Positions 18,200 to 26,861 of a stretch of 64,000 nt of DNA are shown here, piece after piece. Source of the DNA: Herbaspirillum sp. GW103. GTDB lineage: Bacteria; Pseudomonadota; Gammaproteobacteria; Burkholderiales; Burkholderiaceae_D. The DNA lies in NCBI RefSeq assembly GCF_000261365.1, contig NZ_AJVC01000001.1, positions 62,001-126,000 on the forward strand, given 5' to 3'. How positions within the stretch are numbered: the first letter of the stretch is position 1; every line of letters begins with the position of its first letter. The notes beneath the pieces were generated by a model. The model saw only the letters and a list, made by a program, of their open reading frames with translations. It was not told the DNA's origin and did no database searches. The position numbers were made by a program, and so were the translations under genes.

Positions 18200-18610
18200 T
18201 TGATTGATCCTTGTAAAAGTATAGCTGTGCGGTGAGTGAATTTGTATATTTCACATATTTAATATTTTTCGCATGGCAGAAATGCAACGAATCGTAGATT
18301 CTTTAATATCTTTCACTTTCCGGAGCATATGCTGTGGGCAAAATATGAAATAAACAAAGCTTCATACTGTAGTCAGGGGAGCTTACGTGTTCCTTGTCAT
18401 TACCGGATTCTCGCTCTGCGGGAATGCGTGGATGTGCGCCATCTTGCAGGGATGTCCTTGCCAAGCGGGCATTGTAGTGCGCATTGCGAAAAGATGTCGG
18501 ACAAGCGCCCGCGTTTTGTCCGGAAGCTGACCTGCGTCAAGCCTTGGAGGCCGGCAGGCTGGTTGGAGTGGGGAAGAGAGGGCAACGCTGTGGAAAAAAC
18601 GGGAGAAGCC
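18200..18610. promoter_or_regulatory. AT-rich control region of the HTH-GAF gene, similar to the chemoreceptor control region
   Basis: From 18239 to 18282 the sequence runs ATTTGTATATTTCACATATTT, then AATATTTTTCGCA, closely resembling 13953-13980 (ATTTGCATATTTTTCATATTT ... ATCGCA). A further TATGAAATA occurs at 18344-18352, the same nonamer as at 13912-13920. The element lies just upstream of the minus-strand HTH-GAF gene. A shared regulator, possibly the HTH-GAF protein itself, is a reasonable inference. Confidence 0.5.
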
Positions 18611-18826
18611 ATGGGGGTGCAAGAGCAGTCCTCCTCGATTTCTCATGAGATGAAAATCCGAATCGGGGGTACCACCTATCTGATTGAAAGCCGCGCCTCG
18701 GGCGGGCCTGACGAACATCGGCTGTATGCCTATCGCGTCTGGTGCGATGGCGAATTGGTGAAGGATTGGACCGAGGGCAACATGGCCGACTTTTTCGGCA
18801 AGCTGCCCCCGGCTCACGTGCAATAG
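18611..18826 (+). CDS. Small hypothetical protein
   Basis: A 71-residue protein with a compact alternating pattern suggesting a small beta fold (MKIRIGGTTYLIESRAS, then YAYRVWCDGELVKDW). No known domain was recognised. The ATG at 18611 has a GGAG sequence just upstream and is preferred over longer frames that begin as far up as 18329 and are rich in Cys and Arg. A strong terminator follows at 18899. Confidence 0.65.
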   Translation: MGVQEQSSSISHEMKIRIGGTTYLIESRASGGPDEHRLYAYRVWCDGELVKDWTEGNMADFFGKLPPAHVQ

Positions 18827-18898
18827 AACGCAACTGCTCCGGCGCATCCTCCGCGCCGGAACGCTGTCCCGCCTTCTCATCCCCCCGAGAAGGCGTTT

Positions 18899-18929
18899 GC
18901 CCTGCTCCGCGAGGAGCGGGGCTTTTTTT
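18899..18929 (+). terminator. Rho-independent terminator
   Basis: A ten-pair stem GCCCTGCTCC/GGAGCGGGGC with a four-base loop is followed by seven T residues. It ends the transcript of the small gene at 18611 and isolates the mesXD promoter downstream. Confidence 0.92.
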
Positions 18930-18968
18930 CGCCCGCGCCCCGGGCCGGGAATGGAAATGTATGAGCCA

Positions 18969-18988
18969 ATCTCATTGGTCAATGAGAT
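18969..18988. promoter_or_regulatory. Perfect palindrome upstream of mesX (candidate operator)
   Basis: ATCTCATTG and CAATGAGAT form a perfect nine-base inverted repeat around a two-base GT centre. Downstream, TTTTTA (18996-19001) and TAGAAT (19020-19025) with an 18-base spacer could be the promoter, placing the palindrome just upstream of -35, a position suiting an activator. mesX starts 114 bases beyond the palindrome. The regulator is not identified. Confidence 0.6.
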
Positions 18989-19102
18989 CAAATCATTTTT
19001 ATTCATGGATTGGGCAGCATAGAATTCGCCCGGTACATTGACCGCATCGAGTCCGCCGCGCTGTCGGCAGACACGACTTCAGCACAGGGGCGCAGAAACA
19101 TC

Positions 19103-20086
19103 ATGAGCAAGGACTTCGCATTTGCCATCAAGAGCATTTGTTTCGACGAGGATTATCATCCCGCCGACAACACGCGCATCACCACCAACTTCGCCAACCT
19201 GGCCAGGGGCGCGCAGCGTCAGGAGAACCTGCGCAACACCTTCCGCATGATCAACAACCGTTTCAATGCACTGGCCCAATGGGATAATCCCAAGGCCGAC
19301 CGTTATGCCGTGGCATTGGAGATCATCTCGGTGGAAATGGGCCTGGCAGGACAGGATACCGGCCAGGCACTGCCATTGATCGAGGTGCTCAAGACCAACA
19401 TCCTCGATCACCGGACCGGTGAACGCATCGAAGGGATCGTTGGCAACAATTTTTCTTCTTACGTGCGCGACTACGATTTCAGCGTCGTCTTGCTGGAGCA
19501 CACGAAGCAGCAGCCAAGCTTCAGCGTGCCGGAGAATTTCGGCGAACTGCATGGCAGGCTGTTCAAACAATTCGTCCAATCGGAGGCCTACCGGGCGCAC
19601 TTCAGCAAGCCGCCCGTGATCTGCCTGAGCGTGGCCAGCAGCAAGACCTATCACCGTACCGAAAATGTGCATCCGGTACTGGGCGTAGAGTATCTCCAGA
19701 ACGAAAGCTCACTGACCGATGCCTACTTCGCCAAGATGGGCCTGAAGGTCCGCTACTTCATGCCGCCCGACAGTGCCGCTCCGCTGGCCTTCTACTTCAG
19801 CGGCGACCTGCTGCGCGACTACTCGAATCTGGAGCTGATCGGCACCATCAGCACGATGGAGACCTTCCAGAAGATCTATCGCCCCGAAATCTACAACGCC
19901 AATTCCGCCGCCGGAAAGACCTACCGCCCCAGTCTGCAGCATGAGGACTATTCCCTCACGCGCATCGTCTATGACCGCGAGGAGCGCAGTCGTCTGGCGC
20001 TCCAGCAGGGACGCTTTGCCGAGGAGCACTTCATCAAGCCGTATCGCAGCGTGCTCGAACAGTGGTCGTCTGCTTGCACCCATTGA
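19103..20086 (+). CDS. mesX: MesX, DUF1852 partner of folate-independent methionine synthase
   Basis: A 327-residue soluble protein of family DUF1852, recognised by its opening (FAFAIKSICFDEDYHPADNTR), FANLARG, and the conserved HPVLGVEY and YFMPPDSAAPLAFYFSGDLL region. DUF1852 genes sit beside MesD genes in aerobic bacteria, and genetic work (Price and colleagues) showed MesX is required for MesD to make methionine. Its own chemistry is not settled. The start at 19103 is chosen over an upstream ATG at 19010 because conserved sequence begins there. mesD follows after 26 bases. Confidence 0.92.
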   Translation: MSKDFAFAIKSICFDEDYHPADNTRITTNFANLARGAQRQENLRNTFRMINNRFNALAQWDNPKADRYAVALEIISVEMGLAGQDTGQALPLIEVLKTNILDHRTGERIEGIVGNNFSSYVRDYDFSVVLLEHTKQQPSFSVPENFGELHGRLFKQFVQSEAYRAHFSKPPVICLSVASSKTYHRTENVHPVLGVEYLQNESSLTDAYFAKMGLKVRYFMPPDSAAPLAFYFSGDLLRDYSNLELIGTISTMETFQKIYRPEIYNANSAAGKTYRPSLQHEDYSLTRIVYDREERSRLALQQGRFAEEHFIKPYRSVLEQWSSACTH

Positions 20087-20112
20087 TCTCTCCACCCACA
20101 AGGTTCTCCATC

Positions 20113-21141
20113 GTGAAAAAACTATTGCCCACCTCCACCGCCGGCAGCCTGCCCAAGCCCGTCTGGCTGGCCGAGCCCGAGACTCTCTGGTCCCCCTGGA
20201 AGCTGCAGGGGGATGAACTGCTGGAAGCCAAGCGCGATGCGTTGCGCCTGTCGTTGCAGCAACAGCGACGGGCGGGCATCGATATCGTCAGTGATGGCGA
20301 GCAGACGCGTCAGCATTTCGTGACCACCTTCATCGAGCATCTTGACGGGGTGGATTTTGCCAGGCGCGAGACGGTGCGCATCCGCAATCGCTACGATGCC
20401 AGCGTGCCGACGGTGGTCGGTGCGGTCTCGCGCCAGAAGCCGGTGTTCGTCGACGATGCGCGCTTCCTGCGCAGCCAGACCCGGCAGCCGATCAAGTGGG
20501 CCCTGCCCGGACCGATGACCATGATTGATACTCTCTACGACAGCCACTACAAGAGTCGCGAGAAGCTGGCCTGGGAATTCGCCACGATCCTCAACCAGGA
20601 AGCGCGCGAATTGGAGGCGGCAGGGGTGGACATCATCCAGTTCGATGAACCGGCCTTCAATGTCTTCTTCGATGAGGTCAACGACTGGGGCGTGGCCACG
20701 CTGGAGCGGGCCATTGAGGGGCTCAAGTGCGAGACCGCCGTGCACATCTGCTATGGCTACGGCATCAAGGCCAACACGGAGTGGAAGAAGACACTGGGTT
20801 CGCAGTGGCGACAGTATGAGGAGACCTTCCCCAAATTGCAGGCATCGGGCATCGGCATCGTCTCCCTGGAATGCCACAACGCGCGCGTTCCCATGGATCT
20901 GATCGGACTCATTGCCGGCAAGAAGGTGATGGTGGGAGCCATCGATGTGGCCAATCACACCATCGAAACGCCTGAGGAAGTCGCGGCCACCCTGCGCCAG
21001 GCATTGCAGTTCGTGGAGGCGGACAAGCTCTATCCCTGTACCAATTGCGGGATGGCGCCGCTGCCCAGGGAGGTAGCGGCCGGCAAGCTCGATGCCTTGT
21101 GTGCGGGGGCGGAGATTGTGCGCCGGGAGCTGGGGGCTTGA
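20113..21141 (+). CDS. mesD: MesD, short MetE-like folate-independent methionine synthase
   Basis: A 342-residue protein equal to the C-terminal catalytic half of cobalamin-independent methionine synthase. Zinc-ligand residues His211 and Cys213 (HICYGYG) and Cys309 (CTNCGM) are visible, as is the DEPAF substrate segment. It lacks the N-terminal folate-binding half of MetE, as in the MesD family. It methylates homocysteine using a methyl donor other than methyl-tetrahydrofolate, whose identity is not certain. The start is a GTG at 20113 (VKKLLPTSTAGS). It forms an operon with mesX. Confidence 0.92.
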   Translation: MKKLLPTSTAGSLPKPVWLAEPETLWSPWKLQGDELLEAKRDALRLSLQQQRRAGIDIVSDGEQTRQHFVTTFIEHLDGVDFARRETVRIRNRYDASVPTVVGAVSRQKPVFVDDARFLRSQTRQPIKWALPGPMTMIDTLYDSHYKSREKLAWEFATILNQEARELEAAGVDIIQFDEPAFNVFFDEVNDWGVATLERAIEGLKCETAVHICYGYGIKANTEWKKTLGSQWRQYEETFPKLQASGIGIVSLECHNARVPMDLIGLIAGKKVMVGAIDVANHTIETPEEVAATLRQALQFVEADKLYPCTNCGMAPLPREVAAGKLDALCAGAEIVRRELGA

Positions 21142-21182
21142 TTATCTTGCCCACGCTCTGAACGTCGACGTAGGCATTCGTC

Positions 21183-21325
21183 GTGACCACGATCTGCAAC
21201 AGCGGTGAAGCACCGACGATCATCGACTGTCTGCAGTACCCCCCAGCCACGAGCAGTTGGTCAAGCTGATCCGGGATGCCGGTCTCGCGGTGCGCGAAGC
21301 CCTGCGTCAAAAGGCAGGTCCCTGA
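21183..21325 (+). pseudogene. arsC (glutaredoxin-type arsenate reductase) remnant
   Basis: Read with one frame change in the run of six C near 21239-21244, the segment gives TTICNS, then GEAPTIIDCLQY, then PPSHEQLVKLIRDAGLAV and REALRQKAGP. This follows plasmid-type ArsC (compare EPTIIHYLETPPTRDELVKLI). The segment between the N-terminal Asn and the Gly-Glu-Ala, which should include the catalytic Cys loop, is missing, and the protein ends where a conserved PY should begin. It is a short, twice-damaged relic in the gap between mesD and amt. Confidence 0.62.
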
Positions 21326-21457
21326 CGGATTGATATGGCGAGCCAAGAGAATGCGCCGCGGACCTGTCCAGGCGCATGAATCAGACTGTCCTGCGGGCTC
21401 GAAGTCCGTCAGCGCTTGCCGCAATCAACGGACTTCATCTGCATTGCCTCACCGGAC

Positions 21458-22660
21458 TTACCAACTGGTCTCCCTCTCCGCGGTCGAAGAAATCTTGTGA
21501 ATGGCCAGATCCGCGCCTTCAAATTCCTGTTCCGGATCAAGACGAATCCCCACCATTTTCTTCAGCAAGCCATAGACGATCCAGCCTCCTGCCGCCGCAA
21601 TGGCAATGCCCATAAGGCTGCCGATGAGCTGCGACATGAACGACACACCGCCCCTTCCGCCCAGGGCTTGCAAGCCGAAGATGCCGGCTGCGAGTCCGCC
21701 CCACAGACCGCACAGCCCGTGCAGCGGCCATACGCCCAGTACATCGTCGATCTTCCACTTGTTCTGCGTGCGGGTGAACATCCATACGAAAATCGCGCCT
21801 GCAATGCCACCCGTGACCAGCGCGCCCAGCGGGTGCATCAGGTCCGAGCCAGCGCATACCGCTACCAGTCCGGCTAGCGGACCGTTGTAGGCAAAACCGG
21901 GATCGTTGCGACCCATCATCAGGGCCACCAGCGTCCCCCCGGCCATGGCCATGAGCGAATTCATCGCGACCAGGCCATTCATCTTGTCCAGCGTCTGCGC
22001 GCTCATCACGTTGAAGCCGAACCAGCCCACCGTCAGGATCCATGCGCCCAGGGCCAGGAAGGGTATGTTGGAGGGGGGATGCGCCGCCACCGCACCTTCC
22101 TTGCTGTAACGGCCACGCCGCGCGCCCAGCAGCAGCACCGCAGGCAGGGCGATCCAGCCGCCTACGGCGTGGACCACGATGGAACCGGCGAAGTCATGGA
22201 ACTGCGCACCGAAGGTCGCCGCCAGCCAGGCTTGCACACCCAGGTGCTGGTTCCAGGCAATGCCCTCGAAGAAGGGATAAACCACACCCACCAGCACGGC
22301 CGTGGCCACCAGCTGCGGATTGAACTTGGAACGCTCGGCAATGCCGCCCGAGATGATGGCCGGAATGGCCGCCGCAAAGGTCAGCAGGAAAAAGAACTTC
22401 ACCAGCTCGAAACCACTGCGCTGGGCCAGCGTCTCGGCTCCCGCAAAGAAGCTCACGCCATAGGCCACGTAGTAGCCGATGAAGAAGTAGACGATGGTCG
22501 AGACCGCAAAGTCCGCCAGGATCTTCACCAGAGCATTGACCTGGTTCTTCTTGCGTACCGTCCCCAGCTCAAGGAAGGCAAAGCCGGCGTGCATGGCCAG
22601 AATCATGATCGCCCCCAGCAGGATGAAGAGGGCGTCTGCGCCGTTTTTGTGATCGTCCAC
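21458..22660 (-). CDS. amt: Ammonium transporter (Amt family)
   Basis: A 400-residue membrane protein with eleven predicted helices. Family motifs include MHAGFAFLELG, the DFAGSIVVHAVGG region with the pore His, NDPGFAYNGPLAGLVAVCAG, and HPLGALVTGG. It conducts ammonium or ammonia into the cell. The start is uncertain: a GTG at 22660 has GGGAG nine bases upstream and is preferred; a TTG at 22675 in the same frame is the alternative. A sigma-54 promoter lies upstream. No PII gene (glnB/glnK) is adjacent, which is unusual for Amt genes. Confidence 0.93.
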   Translation of the reverse strand: MDDHKNGADALFILLGAIMILAMHAGFAFLELGTVRKKNQVNALVKILADFAVSTIVYFFIGYYVAYGVSFFAGAETLAQRSGFELVKFFFLLTFAAAIPAIISGGIAERSKFNPQLVATAVLVGVVYPFFEGIAWNQHLGVQAWLAATFGAQFHDFAGSIVVHAVGGWIALPAVLLLGARRGRYSKEGAVAAHPPSNIPFLALGAWILTVGWFGFNVMSAQTLDKMNGLVAMNSLMAMAGGTLVALMMGRNDPGFAYNGPLAGLVAVCAGSDLMHPLGALVTGGIAGAIFVWMFTRTQNKWKIDDVLGVWPLHGLCGLWGGLAAGIFGLQALGGRGGVSFMSQLIGSLMGIAIAAAGGWIVYGLLKKMVGIRLDPEQEFEGADLAIHKISSTAERETSW

Positions 22661-22711
22661 CAGAAAATCTCCCAAAAAGTGTGCGAGAAAATGCTTGAAA
22701 GCCAGGACTAA

Positions 22712-22727
22712 AGCAATTTCCGTTCCA
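22712..22727 (-). promoter_or_regulatory. Sigma-54 promoter of amt
   Basis: On the minus strand TGGAACGGAAATTGCT matches the -24/-12 consensus (TGGCACG, four bases, TTGCW), with GG and GC exactly ten bases apart. It lies 35 to 50 bases before the amt start. Nitrogen-limited, NtrC-dependent transcription is expected. Confidence 0.85.
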
Positions 22728-22800
22728 TTTTGGTGAGAAATTCTCAGGCCGTTGATTTTAAAAGACTTTTATGGTGCATCATGATCTTGTTAGTGAATGC

Positions 22801-22819
22801 TGCGCACGAACTTAGTGCA
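22801..22819 (-). promoter_or_regulatory. Possible NtrC-type enhancer site
   Basis: TGCGCAC, five bases, TAGTGCA resembles the NtrC dyad (TGCACC, five bases, GGTGCA) but with mismatches in the left arm. It is about 80-100 bases upstream of the sigma-54 promoter, the usual distance. The match is weak. Confidence 0.3.
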
Positions 22820-22904
22820 TTTCGAGGATGGGCCGAGGAGGCGAGCTGCATTTTGGTGCGAGGGCCCAATGGTCTGGGCCTCCCCGGATGGGAGCGCCGT
22901 TTTT

Positions 22905-23687
22905 TCAGTCGGCCAGTGTGCCGATGAACCCCTCGATCTGTTGCGCGACCGCCTCCGGATCCTCCAGCAAAGACAGGTGGCCCACGCCAGGCAGGATGTG
23001 CAGACGGGCGTGGGGCAGACGCGGCAGCAGCTCCGCCTGCAATGTCGTGACCCGGTCGACCTGATCGTGCTCGCCCGCGATGACCAGCGTAGGGACATTG
23101 ATGGTGGCCACGGCGGTCGTGATGTCTTCGGCCATCGCCACATTGGGCCAGGCGCGCTTGGCCTGTGGTGCAGCCCGCAGGCTGTCCTCGATGACCTGCT
23201 CGCGCCGTGCGTCGCTCAGGGGGCTGGCCGTGAGCACATGGTCGAGGACGAATTCGACCGATTCTCTGGATTGATAGGCGCCTGCGAGCATCGCGCGCTG
23301 ATCTTCGGAAAGCAGCATGGGCGACGGCGGCGAGGGCGCGATCAGGATCAGCCCTTGCAGCCCGTGTGGTCGCCGCGAGGCCATCAGCTGCGCGACCTTG
23401 CCACCCATGGAGTGTCCGACCAGGACGTAGCGCTGCAGCCCCAGCGCCGCGATGACACCCTCGGCATCAGCGGCAAGATCGGCAATCCCGTAGCCCTCGG
23501 CTGGCGCATCGGACTGGCCCCAGCCGCGATGGTCGGTGGCGATGATGCGGTAGCGCTGCGCCAGTTTGCCGGCCACTGCATCCCAGGTCCGCGACGAACC
23601 GCCGTAGTAGTGCAGCAACACCAGCGCCAGCTCGCCACTGCCTTGTTGCGCCACATGGATGCGCGTTCCGTTTGTTTGGATGTGCAT
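22905..23687 (-). CDS. Alpha/beta-fold hydrolase
   Basis: A 260-residue protein. The nucleophile elbow GHSMGG is near residue 92, the oxyanion strand is LLHYYGGSS, and the catalytic His is in GVGHLSLLE near residue 236, with an acid in AGEHDQVD. It resembles non-haem haloperoxidase and 3-oxoadipate enol-lactonase-like esterases, but a substrate cannot be set. AAGGAG lies before the ATG at 23687. A LysR gene diverges from it across 113 bases and is its likely regulator. Confidence 0.9.
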   Translation of the reverse strand: MHIQTNGTRIHVAQQGSGELALVLLHYYGGSSRTWDAVAGKLAQRYRIIATDHRGWGQSDAPAEGYGIADLAADAEGVIAALGLQRYVLVGHSMGGKVAQLMASRRPHGLQGLILIAPSPPSPMLLSEDQRAMLAGAYQSRESVEFVLDHVLTASPLSDARREQVIEDSLRAAPQAKRAWPNVAMAEDITTAVATINVPTLVIAGEHDQVDRVTTLQAELLPRLPHARLHILPGVGHLSLLEDPEAVAQQIEGFIGTLAD

Positions 23688-23800
23688 TTCTCTGCTCCTT
23701 TTGTGATGGGGTCCTGCAATGTTAGATTCGATTTCATGAATTTATAATTGCTTAACTATTAGTGACAGTCGAAACCAGAATGATCGAATAAGGAAAGAGA

Positions 23801-24724
23801 ATGGATCAGCTGATGAGCCTCAATGTCTTCGTGGCGGCGGTAGAGGAGGGCAGTTTTGCCGGCGCCGGGCGGCGCTTGCACCTGTCGCCCGCCATGGCCG
23901 GCAAGTACGTCAGCCACATGGAGGCCCGCTTGAGTGCCCGCCTGTTTCAGCGGACGACTCGACGCCTGAGTCTCACGGAGGTGGGGCGGACATACTACGA
24001 ACGCAGCCGGCAGATTCTCGGTGCGCTGGACGAGGCCAACCGCGAAGCGACGGCCGCGCAAGGCAGCGCGCGCGGCCTGCTGCGCGTGGCGGTGCCGGTC
24101 ACCTTTGGTGCCCTGCATCTGGGTGCGGTGGTGGCGCGCTATGTGGCGCACCATCCCGAGGTCAACGTGGAGGTCTTGCTGGGAGACCGCTACATCGATC
24201 TGCTCGATGCGGGCGTGGATGTGGCGATCCGGATCGGACAGCTCGATGATCCGGCGCTGGTGACGCGTCGTCTGGCCTCCTGCCCTATGGTGGTATGCGC
24301 TTCGGCCGGTTTTGTCGAACGGCATGGCCTGCCGCGTACACCGGAGGACCTGCAGCAGCTGCCGCGTCTGGCCTTCAGCGAAGCGGTGTCCGCCGGGGAC
24401 TGGACCTTCACGGATGACTCGGGGCGCTCATATCGCATCGACGGCCCCTGCCGGGTCGTGGCCAACAACATGCAGATGTTGCTGGCGTGCGCGCTGGCGG
24501 GGGCGGGTGTGGCCTACGGGCCGGCCTTCGTGTTTGGTGAGGACATACGGCAGGGGCGCTTGCTTGCCCTGCTCCCCGATTACGCTACCACTGCATTGAC
24601 CATGCAGGCGGTTTATCCCGGCGCGCGGGGAATTCCGATCAAAGTGCGCCGCTTCGTCGACTATCTCGCCGAGGACTTCGGCAGTCATCCTCCGTGGGCG
24701 CCGCAGGAAACGCCGCGTACCTAG
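23801..24724 (+). CDS. LysR-family transcriptional regulator
   Basis: A 307-residue protein with an N-terminal winged helix (MDQLMSLNVFVAAVEEGSF, then LFQRTTRRLSLTEVG) and a periplasmic-binding-like effector domain starting at about residue 90 (LLRVAVPVTFGALHL). It belongs to the common CrgA-like LysR subgroup of betaproteobacteria. It is divergent from the alpha/beta hydrolase, whose transcription it probably controls. Its stop is only seven bases from the end of the convergent AraC gene. Confidence 0.92.
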   Translation: MDQLMSLNVFVAAVEEGSFAGAGRRLHLSPAMAGKYVSHMEARLSARLFQRTTRRLSLTEVGRTYYERSRQILGALDEANREATAAQGSARGLLRVAVPVTFGALHLGAVVARYVAHHPEVNVEVLLGDRYIDLLDAGVDVAIRIGQLDDPALVTRRLASCPMVVCASAGFVERHGLPRTPEDLQQLPRLAFSEAVSAGDWTFTDDSGRSYRIDGPCRVVANNMQMLLACALAGAGVAYGPAFVFGEDIRQGRLLALLPDYATTALTMQAVYPGARGIPIKVRRFVDYLAEDFGSHPPWAPQETPRT

Positions 24725-24731
24725 GGCCCGC

Positions 24732-25688
24732 CTAGTGCGATGACACGAACAGCGCAGCAGGATCCGGCGCGGGAAGCGCGTAGGCAGTCTTCATTCTGGC
24801 GACCTCCTGCACGGGTGTCATGCCAAACAATCGCTTGAATTCACGGCTGAACTGGGATGCGCTTTCGTAGCCGACGGTGGCGCTGGCTGCGGCTACCGTC
24901 AGGCCGTTGCGCAACATCAGCAGACGCGCCTGATGCAGGCGCGTGGACTTGAGATACTGCATGGGCGAGGTGGCGGTGACCGCCTTGAAATGCGCATGAA
25001 AGGATGGCGGACTCATCCCGGCTTCTTGCGCCAGCTGTTCCACGTCCAGCTTGTCCGCGTAGGCGGCATGGATCTTCCGGATGGCGCGAGCTACCTTTGC
25101 GTACTGTCCGTCATTGCGCAATGCGGCTCGCATGGAGGCGCCCTGTTCGCCGCTGAGTGCCCGCAGGTAGATCTCCTTGACCAGCGAGCGGCCCAGTATG
25201 CGGGCCTCCAACGGAATGCACATGGCCTCCAGCAGGCGCAGGACGGAGGCCGACATCCTCTCGTCCATCCGGGTAGCGAACATGGTTTGCGGAATGACGC
25301 GCACATCGGTCTGGTCCATCTGCAAGAGCACTTCGGCCAGCAGCTGGAAGTCCAGCCGGAAGTAGATCGCCAGCAGTGGCGCCTTCGCGCTGGCATCGGT
25401 TTGCATCGTGAATGGCACCGGCACGGAGACGGCCAGATAGTGGCGGGCATCATAGAGATAGGTCTTCCCGCCCAGATAGCCGCGCTTTCTTCCCTGCACG
25501 ACCACGACGATGCCCGGCTCGTAGAGCACCGGTGTTTCACGCAGGCGGCGATTGGAACGCAGCAGGCGCACATCCGGCAGCAGCGATAGGTTATAGCCCT
25601 CTTCAGGCGCGAGCTGCATGAGCAGGTCCACCATGCGCTGGTGCACACCCGAGGTCAAAGCTTGAGATGTCTTCATGCGTCCCGTCAT
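24732..25688 (-). CDS. AraC-family regulator with AraC_N domain
   Basis: A 318-residue regulator with an N-terminal AraC_N (cupin-like) domain (VVVVQGRKRGYLGG, then YLAVSVPVPF) and a C-terminal pair of helix-turn-helix motifs (AQEAGMSPPSFHAHFKAVT, and ATVGYESASQFSREFKRLFG). The ATG at 25688 is the first in frame; MKTSQ at 25676 is an equally possible start because neither has a strong ribosome site. It diverges from a short-chain dehydrogenase, a very common pairing in which the regulator responds to an aldehyde or quinone. Confidence 0.9.
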   Translation of the reverse strand: MTGRMKTSQALTSGVHQRMVDLLMQLAPEEGYNLSLLPDVRLLRSNRRLRETPVLYEPGIVVVVQGRKRGYLGGKTYLYDARHYLAVSVPVPFTMQTDASAKAPLLAIYFRLDFQLLAEVLLQMDQTDVRVIPQTMFATRMDERMSASVLRLLEAMCIPLEARILGRSLVKEIYLRALSGEQGASMRAALRNDGQYAKVARAIRKIHAAYADKLDVEQLAQEAGMSPPSFHAHFKAVTATSPMQYLKSTRLHQARLLMLRNGLTVAAASATVGYESASQFSREFKRLFGMTPVQEVARMKTAYALPAPDPAALFVSSH

Positions 25689-25817
25689 CGTCAATTGATA
25701 GGTTTAGGCAAACATTGAATGCCAACCGACATGGTGCAGTCAAGTGCACCTGCCTATCATTGAAGCCGTCGCCTTCCCGGGTGATGAACCGGTTTGGTTC
25801 GTCAGGAAGGCGGTTTC

Positions 25818-26681
25818 ATGGGAGATGTGGCGATGGTCATGCAGAAGTCCGACAAATTGAATTTTCTGATTACGGGTGTCAGCTCAGGTTTTGGACGTGC
25901 GCTGTCCCATGCGGCCTTGCAGGCGGGACATACAGTAATAGGCACAGTGCGCAACGAGGAGGCGCGCGCGGTCTTCGAGCACCTCGCACCGGGGCGGGCG
26001 ATGGCAGTGGTGCTCGATGTCACCGATTTTCCTTCCATTGACAGTGTCATCGGCAGCGCGACCGAGCGCCTTGGTCCTGTCGACGTCCTGGTCAACAATG
26101 CCGGCTACGGTCATGAAGGGGCGCTGGAAGAGTCTTCGCTGGAGCAGATGCGGCATCAGTTCGACGTCAATGTCTTCGGTGCCGTCGCCATGATCAAGGC
26201 CGTGCTGCCGGCCATGCGGACGCGGCGACGCGGCCATGTCATCAACATCACCTCCATGGGTGGATTCATTACCATGCCGGGCATCGCCTACTACTGTGGC
26301 AGCAAGTTTGCTCTGGAAGGTATTTCAGAGACCCTGGCCAAGGAAGTGGCTGACTTCGGCATCAAGGTCACGGCGGTAGCGCCAGGCTCGTTCCGCACCG
26401 ACTGGGCAGGCCGCTCGATGGTCCGTTCGCCGCGCAGCCTCTCCGACTATGACGCAGTGATCGATCCGATCCGCGCTGCGCGTCAGGCCAAGAGCGGTCA
26501 CCAGCTCGGCGATCCGGCGAAGGCGGCGCAGGTGATCCTGGCCTTGGCCGGCGATGTCAACGCCCCGGAGCATCTCCTGCTGGGCAGCGATGCAGTCAGG
26601 CTGGTGCGGGAAAAGCTGATGAAGATGAATCAGGAGATCGACGCATGGGAACAGGTCTCCGTCTCCACCGACTTCCCGTAA
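25818..26681 (+). CDS. Short-chain dehydrogenase/reductase
   Basis: A 287-residue classical SDR. It has the cofactor motif TGVSSGFG, NNAGYG, the catalytic Ser in NITSMGG and YCGSK as the Tyr-Lys pair, with PGSFRTDW after it. The Asp of VLDVTDF caps the adenine pocket. The start at 25818 has GGAAGG upstream; later Met codons at 25833 and 25839 are possible. It is divergent from the AraC regulator. It oxidises or reduces an unknown alcohol or carbonyl compound. Confidence 0.9.
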   Translation: MGDVAMVMQKSDKLNFLITGVSSGFGRALSHAALQAGHTVIGTVRNEEARAVFEHLAPGRAMAVVLDVTDFPSIDSVIGSATERLGPVDVLVNNAGYGHEGALEESSLEQMRHQFDVNVFGAVAMIKAVLPAMRTRRRGHVINITSMGGFITMPGIAYYCGSKFALEGISETLAKEVADFGIKVTAVAPGSFRTDWAGRSMVRSPRSLSDYDAVIDPIRAARQAKSGHQLGDPAKAAQVILALAGDVNAPEHLLLGSDAVRLVREKLMKMNQEIDAWEQVSVSTDFP

Positions 26682-26861
26682 ATGCCCTTGCGTGACAGGT
26701 CCACCGAAGAACATCACTGCGCGGAGGGGGCGTATATTTTCGAGCGACTGACTGCATTTCAGCTGCGGTCAGGATTGGTCATCATGGTTTCATTGGACGG
26801 TCATATTGGATTGCTAGATTGCAGCTCCCCCCGTGTATCCCTCACCCTCACAGGAGCCGCC

